A DNA stretch of 64,000 bases, from NCBI GenBank assembly GCA_949358305.1, contig OX442314.1, positions 41,112,581 through 41,176,580 on the forward strand, written 5' to 3'. The notes below the pieces were generated by a model. That model did no database searches and had not been told where the DNA came from. It saw only the letters and a program-made list of their open reading frames with translations. Below are positions 1-9,672 of this stretch, one piece after another (the first letter of the stretch is position 1; every line of letters starts with the position of its first letter). Source of the DNA: Strigamia acuminata (Eukaryota; Arthropoda; Chilopoda; Geophilomorpha; Linotaeniidae). The position numbers and the translations under genes were made by a program.

Positions 1-285
1 TACATCGTTAACACCGATAAGCGAACGGTGCAACGCAATCGATTCCACCTCATCCCTCTGAAGGATGAGTTGGACAAGCCGGACGACATCGATCCAGGGG
101 ACAGCCAAGCAGATGAGTCCAGTGAGGTCGAGGAACCACCAATGGAACAACAGGCACCAGCGGCGGCCGAGATTCCAGTTCCGGTTCGACAATCACCAGA
201 GACGATGCGAACATCTCCAAGACCGATGGTTACAAGGAGCGGAAGAGCGGTCAACAAGCCAAGTCGGCTGATTGAAGAGTGTTAA
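1..285 (+). CDS. pol: C-terminal tail of gypsy Pol (partial)
   Basis: The frame is open from the first base and ends at 285. Its start lies outside the window. The tail contains RNRFHLIPL near the beginning and TRSGRAVNKPSRLIEE at the end, separated by an acidic, proline-rich linker. The TRSGR...PxRLIEE ending is the familiar C-terminus of many metazoan gypsy polyproteins, lying after the integrase. No catalytic residues fall inside this fragment. Pol would copy element RNA and integrate the cDNA. The short distance to the purine tract and LTR fits pol being the last ORF, so no third ORF or envelope is present here, unlike Gypsy-1 and Gypsy-2. Confidence 0.7.
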   Translation, partial: YIVNTDKRTVQRNRFHLIPLKDELDKPDDIDPGDSQADESSEVEEPPMEQQAPAAAEIPVPVRQSPETMRTSPRPMVTRSGRAVNKPSRLIEEC

Positions 286-359
286 AGAACTCTTTTCATT
301 TGATTCATTTAATTCGTTTAGTTCGTTCTAATTATAACTTTGTAACTGGGAGGGGGATG

Positions 360-509
360 TGTGATATGTTGTGTATTTATCACGCCAGATGGCGTTCTTG
401 TATTAGTAGTTATTAGTGTCATTAAAAGGTGGCGATAGTTGTTGTTTTTACCACAATGGATGTCTCACATGATTTCATCAGCCTCCTGATTTAAGCAACA
501 AACAATACA
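360..509 (+). repeat. 3' LTR of Gypsy-3 (about 150 bp, ends approximate)
   Basis: It begins TGTGATATG directly after a purine tract and ends AATACA, so it has TG...CA termini. Sequence homologous to the other tetraspan copies resumes at 510. No second LTR copy is visible in the window, so the exact ends are inferred. The segment could be a truncated LTR. Confidence 0.55.
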
Positions 510-625
510 GTAGACTGCGCGTAATATGGTTGTGTAGTAGAGAGGATAGAAAATCTCATCATCCGTAATCAAGTAGGCGAGACAAAAAACGAAGAAAAAA
601 GTATTGAGGAGTATCTGAGCTGCAC
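510..625 (-). pseudogene. Broken third copy of the tetraspan membrane-protein gene
   Basis: This segment aligns with the 5' part of the two complete copies at 1210-1826 and 14761-15398. Read on the minus strand it keeps the conserved splice acceptor (cgcag at about 626-630), then a hydrophobic stretch matching the first membrane span, then a degenerate match to the start of the second span. It ends abruptly at the LTR of Gypsy-3. The C-terminal part would lie beyond the element, outside the window. The position equivalent to the ATG of the 1210-1826 copy reads ACG. It is therefore an insertion-disrupted gene copy. Confidence 0.65.
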
Positions 626-831
626 CTGCGAAGAATTATTCAATGGAATCAATAAGAAAACGAACACGAGAGAAGGTCCGGGTGTACTTTAGAATTGAAC
701 CCACTTCAGGTTAAGGTTAGGCTTGTGACTTGTATGGTCTTCTCCATGGCAGCCCGTGGACTGGTTACCATGTGGTGAGACGCATACTCACGTAAATAAG
801 ACAAGGAACTCTAGATTGTTGGGTTGTTGGC
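626..831. repeat. Upstream flank shared by three tetraspan copies
   Basis: This flank recurs at about 1830-2035 and 15400-15583 with small differences. It includes the text around caggttaaggttaggcttgtgac and ends gattgttgggttgttggcc. In the tandem arrangement the 3' flank of the next copy starts directly afterwards at about 832, which marks the unit border. No gene is visible in it. It should hold the first intron and possibly an upstream exon of the gene. Confidence 0.6.
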
Positions 832-2036
832 CTAATTTCAGGTGGTATTTTTGGTTGATTGTGCCTCGGAAATGGTCCAAGTTAGTTTTAATATTTCTAT
901 CTGGGATCAATACCGTATTTTCCATCGTTTTGACTTGCCACGCCTGAAAGGCTGTTATTTTGAGATAAGATTGCGTCATTGGCTGGTTTTTCCATGAGAC
1001 TTGTGAGTTGGCAATAAAGTGAGCTGGAAAAGGAATTCGAGTTTAATAAAACGTGATTTCCTTGGAAGAACATCGAAAAACAAAAGCTTTTATTAAACTT
1101 TCTAATTTTTATAATCGTACAATTTGGCAGTTATAATTAACATAATTATTTCTCATACTGAGTATTTTGCGGAAAAATGCGTACACGGTCGCCAGTTTGA
1201 ATTTGTTGTTCACAAATTTGTTGCTGCTCTTGATTCATCGCGTATGCCGGGGGACTTTTGCTGCTGTTGATTCATCGGAATATTATACGGCGAATGCGGA
1301 ACTGGTACGTTAATTTGATCTGGTTGTGCAGAATTGTACCCGGACGATGGCTGGGCAATTATAAATCCCGAATTCGATGTTCCTCCATTGTAGCAACAAC
1401 AACACCTGCACGTCTTGCAGCAAGCAACACTGGACAAAACGATATTATTGACGCCGACAAACAATGCAACCATAAAAACAGGCAGGAAACGTCCAATCCC
1501 GGTCTCGCACACACATTTCATATCCGGGTACTTCACGCACCACGCGCATTCGTGCTGGATTCGGATCCAAAAACCGACAGAAAAGAACAGAACAGGAATT
1601 ACAAACACTAAACAGCCAACAATGCCCAAAACAATCATGGAAACAAAGCAACAATTGTATTTTTCAGTGTTGATGCCACCAATAATTGCAACTACGCCAC
1701 TAATTATGTGATAGACGGCGCATAATATGGTTATGTAGTAGAGAATGCCGAAATAATGCTTCTCCATAATCAAGTAGGCGAGAGAAAAAAAGAAGAGAAA
1801 TGTATTGAGGAGTATCTGAGCCGCACCTGCGAAGAATTATTCAATTGAATAAATAAGAAAATGAACACGAGAGAAGATCCGGGTGTACTTTAGAATTGGG
1901 CCCACTTCAGGTTAAGGTTAGGCTTGTGACTGGTACGATCTCCATGGCAGCCCGTGAACTGGATACCATGGGGTGGGACGCATACTCACGTAAATAAGAC
2001 AAGGAGCTCTAGATTGTTGGGTTGTTGGCCTTTAAT
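832..2036. repeat. Segmental duplication unit 1 carrying the tetraspan gene
   Basis: The unit runs from taatttcaggtggta to gggttgttggcc, and both borders are matched in unit 2 (about 14372-15583). It holds the 3' flank, the minus-strand gene and its upstream flank. A minus-strand AATAAA lies at about 1088-1093, 120 bp beyond the stop codon, and probably serves as the poly(A) signal. The unit 2 counterpart reads GATAAA. Confidence 0.7.
1210..1826 (-). CDS. Four-span (tetraspan-like) small membrane protein, last exon
   Basis: The product is a hydrophobic protein with four predicted membrane spans and a cytoplasm-type tail. In order, the exon encodes span 1 (QILLNTFLFFFSLAYLI), span 2 (ending SGVVAIIGGI), span 3 (near MIVLGIVGCLVFVIPV), a short loop with several cysteines, and span 4. 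A cysteine cluster (CKTCRCCCC), a likely palmitoylation site, and a Gln/Pro/Asn-rich tail of about 65 residues follow. An ATG exists at 1767, but the frame continues upstream through span 1 to a splice acceptor (ttcgcag, 1827-1833) conserved in all three copies, so the true start is probably in an unseen upstream exon. General layout resembles MARVEL or tetraspan families; no specific family is assignable. Its function is unknown. Confidence 0.65.
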
Positions 2037-3249
2037 CCGTTGTCTAGGGGTTGGAGAGTCTCGTCTACCCGCGTGTTGGCAGTGCCGTAAAGGCACGCCA
2101 CACCCGCAACCGACCCATGGCCGGTTAAACATACTATTCTGTCGTACTTACCCGTACGGCCCATTCAACCGCTCATGCACCCTTGGGTGGCCAAGCTGTC
2201 ACAGGCTAGGCCAGGTTAAGTTAGGTTAATTTCCGACACTTTTTAGTGTCATTTTTTAGTAAGTAAACAAATTTTGGGCCGATTCTGAAGTTGGCCCTAT
2301 TCTAAAGTAAGTTTGAAGATCCAAAGGGGAATTTTAAGAAACACTTGCCACATATGATTGGGAGTGGCGATCGGTGGTTCGTTACTGGTGGTCCCACCTT
2401 ATTGAGTGGAAAACGTTTGGTTAGTTTAATTCATTAATTCGATTGATAAGTTCATCAACTTACGTGTGGGAATGGATTTGTCGGCTGTTGGTTCATTTTT
2501 GCAAGGATAATTGAAGGATTTATTATTCCGAGTTTCTGCTCCTTATCAACGCTTGTGGTGAAGTGTTGAAACGACGAACGAATGGAAAAATATTTTATCA
2601 GATAACCAAGTGATGATATTGTAGAAATCGATGATATATTTAATCAAATTGTATACAATAATTAAAAAAACTGGGTTAATTGATATTGGGTGACAGAATA
2701 AAGGTTTCGTGGTCGTTTTCAATCTAGTTTTGATGTTTAACTGGTGGATTTGTTCGATAACAGTATGCATATTGGGATTTATTACAGTGATTTAACAAAA
2801 TGAAATCATAAACTTAATCCTTTATTTTATTCACACATAAAAGAAAGCAAGAATGATAATCAATGAAATTGTCTTTGTCAAACTGGTCTAGGCGGGGTGG
2901 GACCAAGCGCTACGTGCGCTGGTCCACAGAAGCGTTTATTAAACATACTTACTGCTTGAGGTCCAGAACTCTTCTGGCTCTCCAAGCTCTTTAGCTCACT
3001 AAAGTAAACTCTGGGTCCACCCCCGCTCTGCTTGATTGAATAGCCCAGTTGCTCTGTGCATAATTAGCACAGCGACAACTGGTGAGCGAGTTTGGTTTCC
3101 CCAGTGTTGACTGGTGAGAGCACTTGGAACTATTCTTATAAACAGAGCGTTTAAGCCCGCTGTCATACAGCGAGGTCTGCGCTCGTAACAATATGGGAAC
3201 ACTAAAGCGAGTGCGGGTTAAGTTTTTTAGAGCCCAAGACATATTTTTT
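2037..3249. other. Intergenic stretch with no clear gene
   Basis: It begins with about 190 bp of GC-balanced sequence rich in CACCC and GGTTAGGTT motifs (2040-2230, possibly a SINE-like insert), then AT-rich DNA. At 2892-2917 is a near-perfect hairpin (GGACCA-GCGC / GCGC-TGGTCC). On the minus strand at about 2945-2960 a strong splice-donor-like string (CAAGCAGTAAGTATG) lies 1.1 kb upstream of the tetraspan exon. It could belong to the missing first exon, but no convincing coding frame with an ATG leads into it. Confidence 0.4.
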
Positions 3250-3324
3250 GCCTTGTGATTGGATTTTCTGGCCTAAAATTGGATTTTTTAGCCTAAATTG
3301 GATTTTTTGGCTTAAAATTAGATT
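3250..3324. repeat. 20-bp minisatellite, left part
   Basis: About 3.5 units of the type ggcctaaaattggatttttt. The array resumes at 14118 on the other side of Gypsy-1, so the element split one array. Its last four bases (GATT, 3321-3324) are the target duplication. Confidence 0.85.
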
Positions 3325-3947
3325 TGTGAGTGTTCGGACGGACGCCACGTGGTCGGGGGAGAGCCACGGAGGCGCTGGACGCAACACACACGATAAAACA
3401 AACCACGAAATACACGGAGACACAATATAGTTTTAGTTATGGCTTTATTGGATGTCTAGGGGTATGATTGTAGTGTCCCATAGTGTATTTCCCAAGGCGG
3501 CGGTTCCTTCGAACCGTCCCTAATCAGACCGCGTGGCACGGCGGCCATCGGCCGCCATGACACACGAGGTCGGTAATCGGTTTTGGGCCACGCCGCCGAA
3601 GTTACGGTTAACGTCCGGCGGACGTGGCGCAACTGGACGCTCAGGTCCCGGCGGGCGATATCATCGCCACGCCGATAGTTTGGGTTATCTCAATAGCCAG
3701 TTTCGGAGGCGGTCGCAACACGACCGTTCGCCTTGCTGGTTGATCAACAACTCTCTTGTCCCTACGGGGACCAACCACTTCCGGAAGGGCGACTTCCGGG
3801 GCCCGATCCTGCTTGACCAAAGGCCCGCAGCTCCACCTGGTTGCGGGGGACCGCAACAGGCTGCGCGAGATACGAGAGGCGCTGGAGCTGCGCCAAGTGC
3901 ATTGCCGTTGCAGTGCAGCGACCCGTGCGCAGGGGCAGCTGGTCACA
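3325..3947 (-). repeat. 3' LTR of Gypsy-1
   Basis: 623 bp, matching 13495-14117 base for base by eye. On the minus strand it starts TGTGAC and ends CTCACA. A minus-strand AATAAA at 3444-3449 is a candidate poly(A) signal. Plus-strand open frames inside (3533-4018 and its twin at 13703) are a by-product of GC-rich LTR sequence. Confidence 0.92.
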
Positions 3948-3965
3948 TTTCCCCCCCCTGGAAAA
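3948..3965 (-). promoter_or_regulatory. Polypurine tract of Gypsy-1
   Basis: The minus strand reads CCAGGGGGGGGAAA immediately before the TGTGAC of the 3' LTR, as expected for the RNase H-resistant primer of plus-strand DNA synthesis. A close relative of this string occurs at 11401-11420, just upstream of gag. Confidence 0.85.
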
Positions 3966-4442
3966 AGGTAAGTACGAGGGGGTACAACGCAGTCACTGAA
4001 GTGGTTGTTGAAAGTTAACACATCGCATTACTTTTCTTTTTTCAGATTATCAGATGACCATATTTCGGACGAGCCATCAGCTAGAACGAAGATCACCGGT
4101 AGGAATGCACTTGGGAAAATCAACACTACAAAGGAACACATACACACTTACCCCCAGGATGGAAACTTGTACAATTTAAACACTATTGAAAAATAAAAAT
4201 GTAAAATAACACTTGTAATTTAAAAATATATATGAATAAAAAACACTTTTTGAACTTTAAAATCTAACATTTGTAGTTATTGAATCCATTTAACATTAAA
4301 AGGTAAGTATGCTAATTTTAACACTTTGGAATAATTAATAATAAAAAAAAACTTGTTTTGACAATAAAAAAAAATTATTTCTGGCACTATAAAAGTCTTA
4401 ACAGGCTTGGCCAAAATCTCCTTTAAAACGGCGGCGAAAACT
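3966..4442 (-). other. Gypsy-1 3' untranslated stretch
   Basis: AT-rich sequence between the ORF3 stop and the polypurine tract. It holds several A/T runs and no open frame of note on the element strand. Confidence 0.6.
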
Positions 4443-5717
4443 TCACTGCAGCGATTTCCCCGGTGTGGGTGGCGTATCGTCGGTTTTTGGCTCTTCTTCA
4501 GTTTTGTCGTCGACGAATTCTTCTGCTAGCTTCTTGCGTGACTTCTTATTCGACTTCTTTTTCACGGCGGTAGCTTTGGGCTCGGGAACGACTGGCGGTG
4601 GTGGTGGCGGCGTGTGCGACTCCTCGTTCGGTGCGCCGTCAATCTGCATCGCGGTCTCGATCGTTGCTTCGGTGGCGACTACATTGTTGTCGCAAACTGG
4701 TGGAGGATCCGCGAATCCCTGGAACACGACGTTCGTCGGGCGTTCTCCAACCATCGGCGGCATAATGACAGCCGGCGTCGCCGCTGTATTGGCACCAAAC
4801 ATCGTTTGTGCCGTTTGCGGTAGTTGGCAGGCCGCTGGAAAAGCGATTGCGGCCGCCGTGGCTTTGGTCGGGATCAGGTTCACAATACCTTGGATTGGTT
4901 GAGGGCCGTACTGTCCCGCCCAAGCTGTTCGTAGCTCATCGGGAGTTTTTTCCGTTTGAGCCGGGATTTTTTTAACGAGTGCGCGTGGCGCATTCGATGT
5001 GATTGTGGCCGATGGCGCAGTCAATTGCTGATGAGCCGCTTTCTCGGCGTCTCTTTTTGCCATTCGGTCCTTATGGTCCGCGTGTTTTTTCGCTCTGTAC
5101 CGAATTTTTGCTTCGGTATTCACGCTTCGTTCACTCAACGTGGGATTTTCGATCGCCACGAGCCGTCGCATTTCCAGCAATTTCTCCGAAATGTTTGGAC
5201 GGGCGGTCGGTGGTTGGTGAGGAGTTGGGGCGACGATACTTTGTACGGTCGCTTTTGTCTCCTCGGCAGCCTTCTTTTTAAGCACAAATGGCTTATGTGG
5301 CGGACGAAGAACCTGCTGCGACGTCGTCGCTGCGGTTTTCTTCGTCGAAATATTAGTAGAGGCAGTCGGCGGCGGTTGAGAGCGTACGCTCTTCGTTGCC
5401 GTTTTCTGTCTTTTCTTTGGGGGTTCTGTCGGTGCGGCATTCGCCACACGCGCTTGTTCCCTGTCTGCGATTTCCTTCTCGCGTTCTGCGCGCGATCGGA
5501 CGCGCATCCAGTTAATATGTCGGTGGTGCAGCGGAATCGGCTGACCGGGCAGCGTCATGAACATGACAAACCATTCTTCGAGTGGTTGATCCGTCAGCAC
5601 GATTTCGTCTCCGCCGCAGTTCATGCACGGGATTCGCGATAGATTCCACAGTGTGATGTAGCCGAAGCCGTTGCATACTGGGCACTGGACCCATTCGTTG
5701 TTTCGGTGATTTTCCAT
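4443..5717 (-). CDS. Gypsy-1 ORF3: unknown protein with an N-terminal double zinc-binding motif
   Basis: A 424-residue protein starting at an ATG, 222 bases after pol. Residues about 12-36 carry CPVCNGFGY and then CMNCGGDE, i.e. two CxxC pairs like a zinc ribbon or half of a DnaJ-type cysteine repeat. The rest is low in hydrophobic residues, with basic stretches (PPKKRQKTATK, RYRAKKHADHKDRMAKRDAEK), alanine- and proline-rich linkers, a polyproline run and a lysine-rich then acidic tail. There is no signal peptide or membrane span, so although it sits where gypsy retroviruses carry env it is not envelope-like. A nucleic-acid-binding or nuclear accessory role is an inference. I do not recognise the family. 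Expression after pol would need splicing or reinitiation. Confidence 0.7.
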   Translation of the reverse strand: MENHRNNEWVQCPVCNGFGYITLWNLSRIPCMNCGGDEIVLTDQPLEEWFVMFMTLPGQPIPLHHRHINWMRVRSRAEREKEIADREQARVANAAPTEPPKKRQKTATKSVRSQPPPTASTNISTKKTAATTSQQVLRPPHKPFVLKKKAAEETKATVQSIVAPTPHQPPTARPNISEKLLEMRRLVAIENPTLSERSVNTEAKIRYRAKKHADHKDRMAKRDAEKAAHQQLTAPSATITSNAPRALVKKIPAQTEKTPDELRTAWAGQYGPQPIQGIVNLIPTKATAAAIAFPAACQLPQTAQTMFGANTAATPAVIMPPMVGERPTNVVFQGFADPPPVCDNNVVATEATIETAMQIDGAPNEESHTPPPPPPVVPEPKATAVKKKSNKKSRKKLAEEFVDDKTEEEPKTDDTPPTPGKSLQ

Positions 5718-5938
5718 TGTTTTTTCAAACTTTTCGTCTCGATTTTCCAGAGAAGTTCCACACGACTGGTCAGTGGCGATCGCAGTGAATAAGTGATTTG
5801 ATCAACGAATGGTGGTGTTTAAGTATGGAACCGGAAGACGTCCCGCGAACGTTTAATTGGCGTATGGACCGCAGATGTTTTGTAAACAGTCTGTGATTGG
5901 TCCAAATGGGTCTCCCGATTTGAAGTGTCACCTAGCGG

Positions 5939-8900
5939 TCAATCCCGATATCGGATCGGTAAAACGTGATTTCTCGAAGGTCTATTTGAGTCCGAATTTG
6001 GTTTTGGTCGAGCCGTCGTGGGTTTTTGTGAATCCACTTGTGGCAACAGCAAGGGTTTTATTCTTTTTGGTTTCCCAAAAGGTTTTACTGGTGTTGGCAA
6101 CTTAGTTGCGATACCAGATTCCGTTGGTCGCACTGGAGTTGGCAATATTGTTGCTGTTCCAGTGTCCACAGGTTGGTTTTCAAGAACTTCTTCATCTTCC
6201 TTATCTAAAATGGGCCATTCAGCCTTTTCTTCTGAGGGGATGAATCTCCTGAGTTTTACAATGTTGTGTGTACCCCTCGCTTGCAAAGTTATTGGTTTCG
6301 CAAGGGCATACGCATTGTTGTTAAAGACTTTAGTTATTACATAAGGTCCTTCAAAGCGATCCTCAAGGGACGCAGCATATCGATTAGCAGCATTGGACAA
6401 TGGGTGGGTCTTTAGCAGAACCAAATCTCCAATTTCGAACTTATCGTCGCTGCGGTGTTGATCGTAGTAAGTTTTCTGTTTTGCTTGGGCCAGACTCTTA
6501 TTTTTAAAAGCTGCAGCAATCAGAGTACGGTGTCTAGCGACTAGCATTCTGACAGCGTCGTAGGGCCTATTTGGGTCGAATGGGGTGTCATAAGACACAT
6601 CTCGATTATCCCAAAATGGTCGTAATTCCCTGCCATACGTCAGCATTGCTGGTGTAAAACCGGTAGACACATTTGGGGCAGAGTGCAAAGCAAAATTTAT
6701 CTGGTCAATGCATCTGTCCCAGTGATCGTGCTCAAATGTAAAAATTCGAAGCATAATCTTGATATTCCTGTTTACGCGTTCAGTCAGGTTAGTCTGGGGA
6801 TGGTAAGGCGTTGCTTTAATTGGTACAACCCCTGCATCGTCACAGAGAGTCTGAAACACGTCAGAAATGAATTGGGGGCCATTATCGCTCAACATAAAAC
6901 GAGGGCACCCATGACAGCTGAAAAATCGTTTTAAAATTGGTGCAATTGCAGTCATTTTAGCGGATCTCAGCGGTGTAGCTTCCATCCAGCCGGTGGCATA
7001 ATCCACCACAACTAGAATGAAGCGATTTCTGTTCGAGGTTCTAGGTAATGGACCTATTAGATCGATTCCTATCTTCTCAAAACGACCAATTTTTGGAGAA
7101 GTTGGGACCATCAATCCCTTTGGTTTTCTCTGAATCGGTTTGCAGCGTTGGCAGCGATTGCAGCTTGCTACATGAAGTTTTACTTCTTTTTGCATGCCAG
7201 GCCAGAAATAAACTCTTTTCAATCGCTCTAGAGTTACTTCAACTCCTCCGTGACCAGCCATCGGATGGTCGTGAATTAGTTGAAGTGCTGCGAGTTGCAG
7301 AGATGGTGGAATAAAGATTTTAAATCCAATTCCCAAATCCTCTTCCTCCACAAAGAAATCAGTTTTAAAAGGTGCATAAATAATAAGCATTCCTTTTCTA
7401 GTGAGTGTGCAGTCGTACTGCCTTTCTTCCAAGAACTTAGGAAGTTCTGGTCGAGGTTGTCCATCATCCAATTCCAACCATTCGATTAGTTTTGAAAGAT
7501 GTTTATCTGCACGCTGCTGTAATATAATGTTCTCGAAAGACATCGGGTAATCGGTCTCATTGGTGAGATATGCCAGAGCAACAGGCTCTATAATCTCAGT
7601 TAGAGTTGCTTTCCCTTCTAATGGATTGCCATTATCAAGAGAGACTCTGGATAAGGCATCTGCGACTTGATTGTCGGTGCCTTTCCGGTACTTGATGGTG
7701 AAATTTTCATTCTGCAATTTCATTGCCCACCTAGCCAGTCTTCCAGCTGGATTTTCCATTGTCATGAGAAATCTCAGAGCATGATGGTCAGTCTCAACTT
7801 GGTATTCAGAATATTCAATGTATGGCTTGAACTTATCAACCGCCCAAACCACAGCTAAACATTCCAAATCGGTGGTGCTGTAGTTGTTTTCCGCGCCTTG
7901 CAGAGTTCTGCTGGCGTACGCAACTGGTCTTAAAGCACCATGGTCATCAATTTGCATGAGGACAGCTCCGAGCCCGCCGCCACTAGCATCTGTATGGATG
8001 GTGAAGTTGCGTGCGAAATCAGGCAGAGGCAGCATAATTCCTTTTGCAAGTTGATTTTTCAAATATTCGAAGGCAACATTGCATTCTTCAGACCATTCCC
8101 ATTTTGTATCTTTCTTTAGAAGGGCAAAGAACGGTTTTTGAGTAATACTCAATTTTGGAATCAGAGCAGCATAGAAACCCACCATTCCAATAAAACGCTG
8201 AAGTTGTTTTATACTGGAAGGGGTTGGATAATTTAAAATTGCTTCCACTTTGTCGTTGTTTGGGCTGTAACTCCCATTTGACATCGTGAAACCAAGAAAG
8301 TTTAATTCTTCAGGGCAAATAAATGACTTTGACGGACTCGCTGTCAATTTGTTTTTATCTAATTTTGACAATATGTCATCTAAATGCTGAAGGTGTTCTT
8401 CAAATGAGTCGCTAAAAATGATAATATCATCGAGGTAAGCGAGTGCCCACTTGTGTTGTGCAGTTCCAAGAACTTGATCCATCATTCTTTGAAATGCACT
8501 GGGTGCATTGCACAGTCCGAAGGGCATACGAGTAAATTGGTATGTTCCATCAGAAGTAGAAAAAGCAGTTTTCTTCTTGTCACTTGATTTAAGTTTTATT
8601 TGGTAATAACCTTTAGTTAAATCCAAAGTAGAAAAGAACTTTTTTCCACCTAAACAGGCCAAAATCATAGAAATTGAGGGCATCTGGTAGACGTCCTCAA
8701 TTGTGATCTTATTTAGCCAGCGAAAGTCAATACAGAGGCGGTACCCTCCGTCTTTCTTTGCAACAATCACGGGGGGATTTTTATAACTCCCCTCGCAAGG
8801 TTCGGCCCAACCATCTCTCAGCAATTCAGCAACCAATTCGCGATAAATCTCAGCTTTCTTGGGATTCATTGGTCGGTCTTTGCATCGAAATGAAGGCGCA

Positions 8901-9649
8901 TCTCCAGTCGGAATTGGATGTTCCAACGTGGGGTGGCAGCCAGCTTTGTCACTAAACACATGTCTGTATTTTTCTACAAGAGTTAAGATTTGAGATCTCT
9001 GCCTTGGTGACAAATTGCTTTTTGCTAACAGTCTCTGGCTCAAATCAGCCGTGGAGACAGAAGGTGACTTTGATTCTGCAACCAAAGCATCCCATCGATC
9101 CATTATTGCATTTCCAAGTTCTTCAGGCGATGGTGGGTCGTCGAAGGGAAATGTGTCATGTGGAAAATCAAGAAAGAAATATTCTCGATCTGTTAGATTG
9201 AGAACAATCCTATTTTCGATAATCCAAGAGCAACCTAATAATATAAATTTGGAAGCTGATGGAAGAACAGTAAATGTCACAGGGATTTCGCCACCCCGCC
9301 ACTTGAGTGACAGCGTGATTGTCCCGATTGGACGTGTTGGCCTATCGCCAGTGTATACAACTCGATTTTCTAAAAATGGAGTCATAAAGTGCAAGAGGTT
9401 TAGCTTTTTAAGCATTCCCCCGCTGATGTACCTGTGGGTTGCCCCAGAATCCATCAGAGCGGTGACCTTTAAACCGTTTAGTGTTGCCTTGATGTAAGGC
9501 AGGGGAGTAATACTCTTTCCTGTCTTCAATGCAACGTTTACATGGTCGATTTCAGGTTCTGTGGAAAAAACCACGCGAGGATCTGGCTCTGTGGATGAAA
9601 TGTCATCAAATAGAGCATCCTCCATGTCCTCTTCCATTGGAATCAACAC
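5939..9649 (-). CDS. pol: Gypsy-1 Pol: protease, reverse transcriptase, RNase H, integrase
   Basis: About 1236 residues. In order: aspartic protease with DSGATHRYIS (about residue 66); reverse transcriptase with CIDFRWLN, LDLTKGYYQIKL and the catalytic AYLDD (about 406); RNase H with HTDASGGGLGAVL, TDLECLAVVWA and VADALSR; integrase with an HHCC zinc domain (HPMAGHGG...CNRCQRC), catalytic core residues in GIDLIGP (about 863), SDNGPQF (about 921) and TERVNRN (about 955); and a GPY/F module (RFEGPYVITKVF). All expected catalytic residues are present. No ATG heads the frame, and it overlaps the end of gag in the -1 frame, so it is probably made as a Gag-Pol frameshift product. It copies and integrates the element. 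Confidence 0.93.
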   Translation of the reverse strand: MLIPMEEDMEDALFDDISSTEPDPRVVFSTEPEIDHVNVALKTGKSITPLPYIKATLNGLKVTALMDSGATHRYISGGMLKKLNLLHFMTPFLENRVVYTGDRPTRPIGTITLSLKWRGGEIPVTFTVLPSASKFILLGCSWIIENRIVLNLTDREYFFLDFPHDTFPFDDPPSPEELGNAIMDRWDALVAESKSPSVSTADLSQRLLAKSNLSPRQRSQILTLVEKYRHVFSDKAGCHPTLEHPIPTGDAPSFRCKDRPMNPKKAEIYRELVAELLRDGWAEPCEGSYKNPPVIVAKKDGGYRLCIDFRWLNKITIEDVYQMPSISMILACLGGKKFFSTLDLTKGYYQIKLKSSDKKKTAFSTSDGTYQFTRMPFGLCNAPSAFQRMMDQVLGTAQHKWALAYLDDIIIFSDSFEEHLQHLDDILSKLDKNKLTASPSKSFICPEELNFLGFTMSNGSYSPNNDKVEAILNYPTPSSIKQLQRFIGMVGFYAALIPKLSITQKPFFALLKKDTKWEWSEECNVAFEYLKNQLAKGIMLPLPDFARNFTIHTDASGGGLGAVLMQIDDHGALRPVAYASRTLQGAENNYSTTDLECLAVVWAVDKFKPYIEYSEYQVETDHHALRFLMTMENPAGRLARWAMKLQNENFTIKYRKGTDNQVADALSRVSLDNGNPLEGKATLTEIIEPVALAYLTNETDYPMSFENIILQQRADKHLSKLIEWLELDDGQPRPELPKFLEERQYDCTLTRKGMLIIYAPFKTDFFVEEEDLGIGFKIFIPPSLQLAALQLIHDHPMAGHGGVEVTLERLKRVYFWPGMQKEVKLHVASCNRCQRCKPIQRKPKGLMVPTSPKIGRFEKIGIDLIGPLPRTSNRNRFILVVVDYATGWMEATPLRSAKMTAIAPILKRFFSCHGCPRFMLSDNGPQFISDVFQTLCDDAGVVPIKATPYHPQTNLTERVNRNIKIMLRIFTFEHDHWDRCIDQINFALHSAPNVSTGFTPAMLTYGRELRPFWDNRDVSYDTPFDPNRPYDAVRMLVARHRTLIAAAFKNKSLAQAKQKTYYDQHRSDDKFEIGDLVLLKTHPLSNAANRYAASLEDRFEGPYVITKVFNNNAYALAKPITLQARGTHNIVKLRRFIPSEEKAEWPILDKEDEEVLENQPVDTGTATILPTPVRPTESGIATKLPTPVKPFGKPKRIKPLLLPQVDSQKPTTARPKPNSDSNRPSRNHVLPIRYRD

Positions 9650-9672
9650 TATAGTAAGAGCGCAGTCGTCAG

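Larger units (their letters stand above)
1..509 (+). mobile_element. Gypsy-3: 3' end of a Ty3/gypsy LTR retrotransposon
   Basis: The window begins inside the last part of a gypsy pol gene, followed by a purine tract (gggaggggga, about 348-357) and then an LTR-like segment starting TGTGATATG. That order is the usual 3' end of such elements. The LTR stops at about 509, where the sequence becomes the tetraspan segmental duplication, so the element inserted into that gene copy. The rest of the element lies to the left, outside the window, so its target duplication cannot be tested. Confidence 0.75.

Noticed and set aside
2940-3240. Small nuclear RNA or tRNA gene
   Set aside because: Strings such as atacttac and a stem-loop caught the eye, but there is no full snRNA or tRNA fold; tRNA-like strings elsewhere are primer-binding sites.
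3533-4018. 161-codon plus ORF (and its twin at 13703-14191)
   Set aside because: It lies inside the Gypsy-1 LTR on the antisense strand and is identical because the LTRs are identical.
4956-5642. 228-codon plus ORF opposite Gypsy-1 ORF3
   Set aside because: Shadow of the minus-strand ORF3; no start context or domain.
5717-5939. Envelope gene in Gypsy-1 or Gypsy-2
   Set aside because: The third ORFs have no signal peptide, transmembrane anchor or cleavage site, so these are not called as errantivirus-type env genes.
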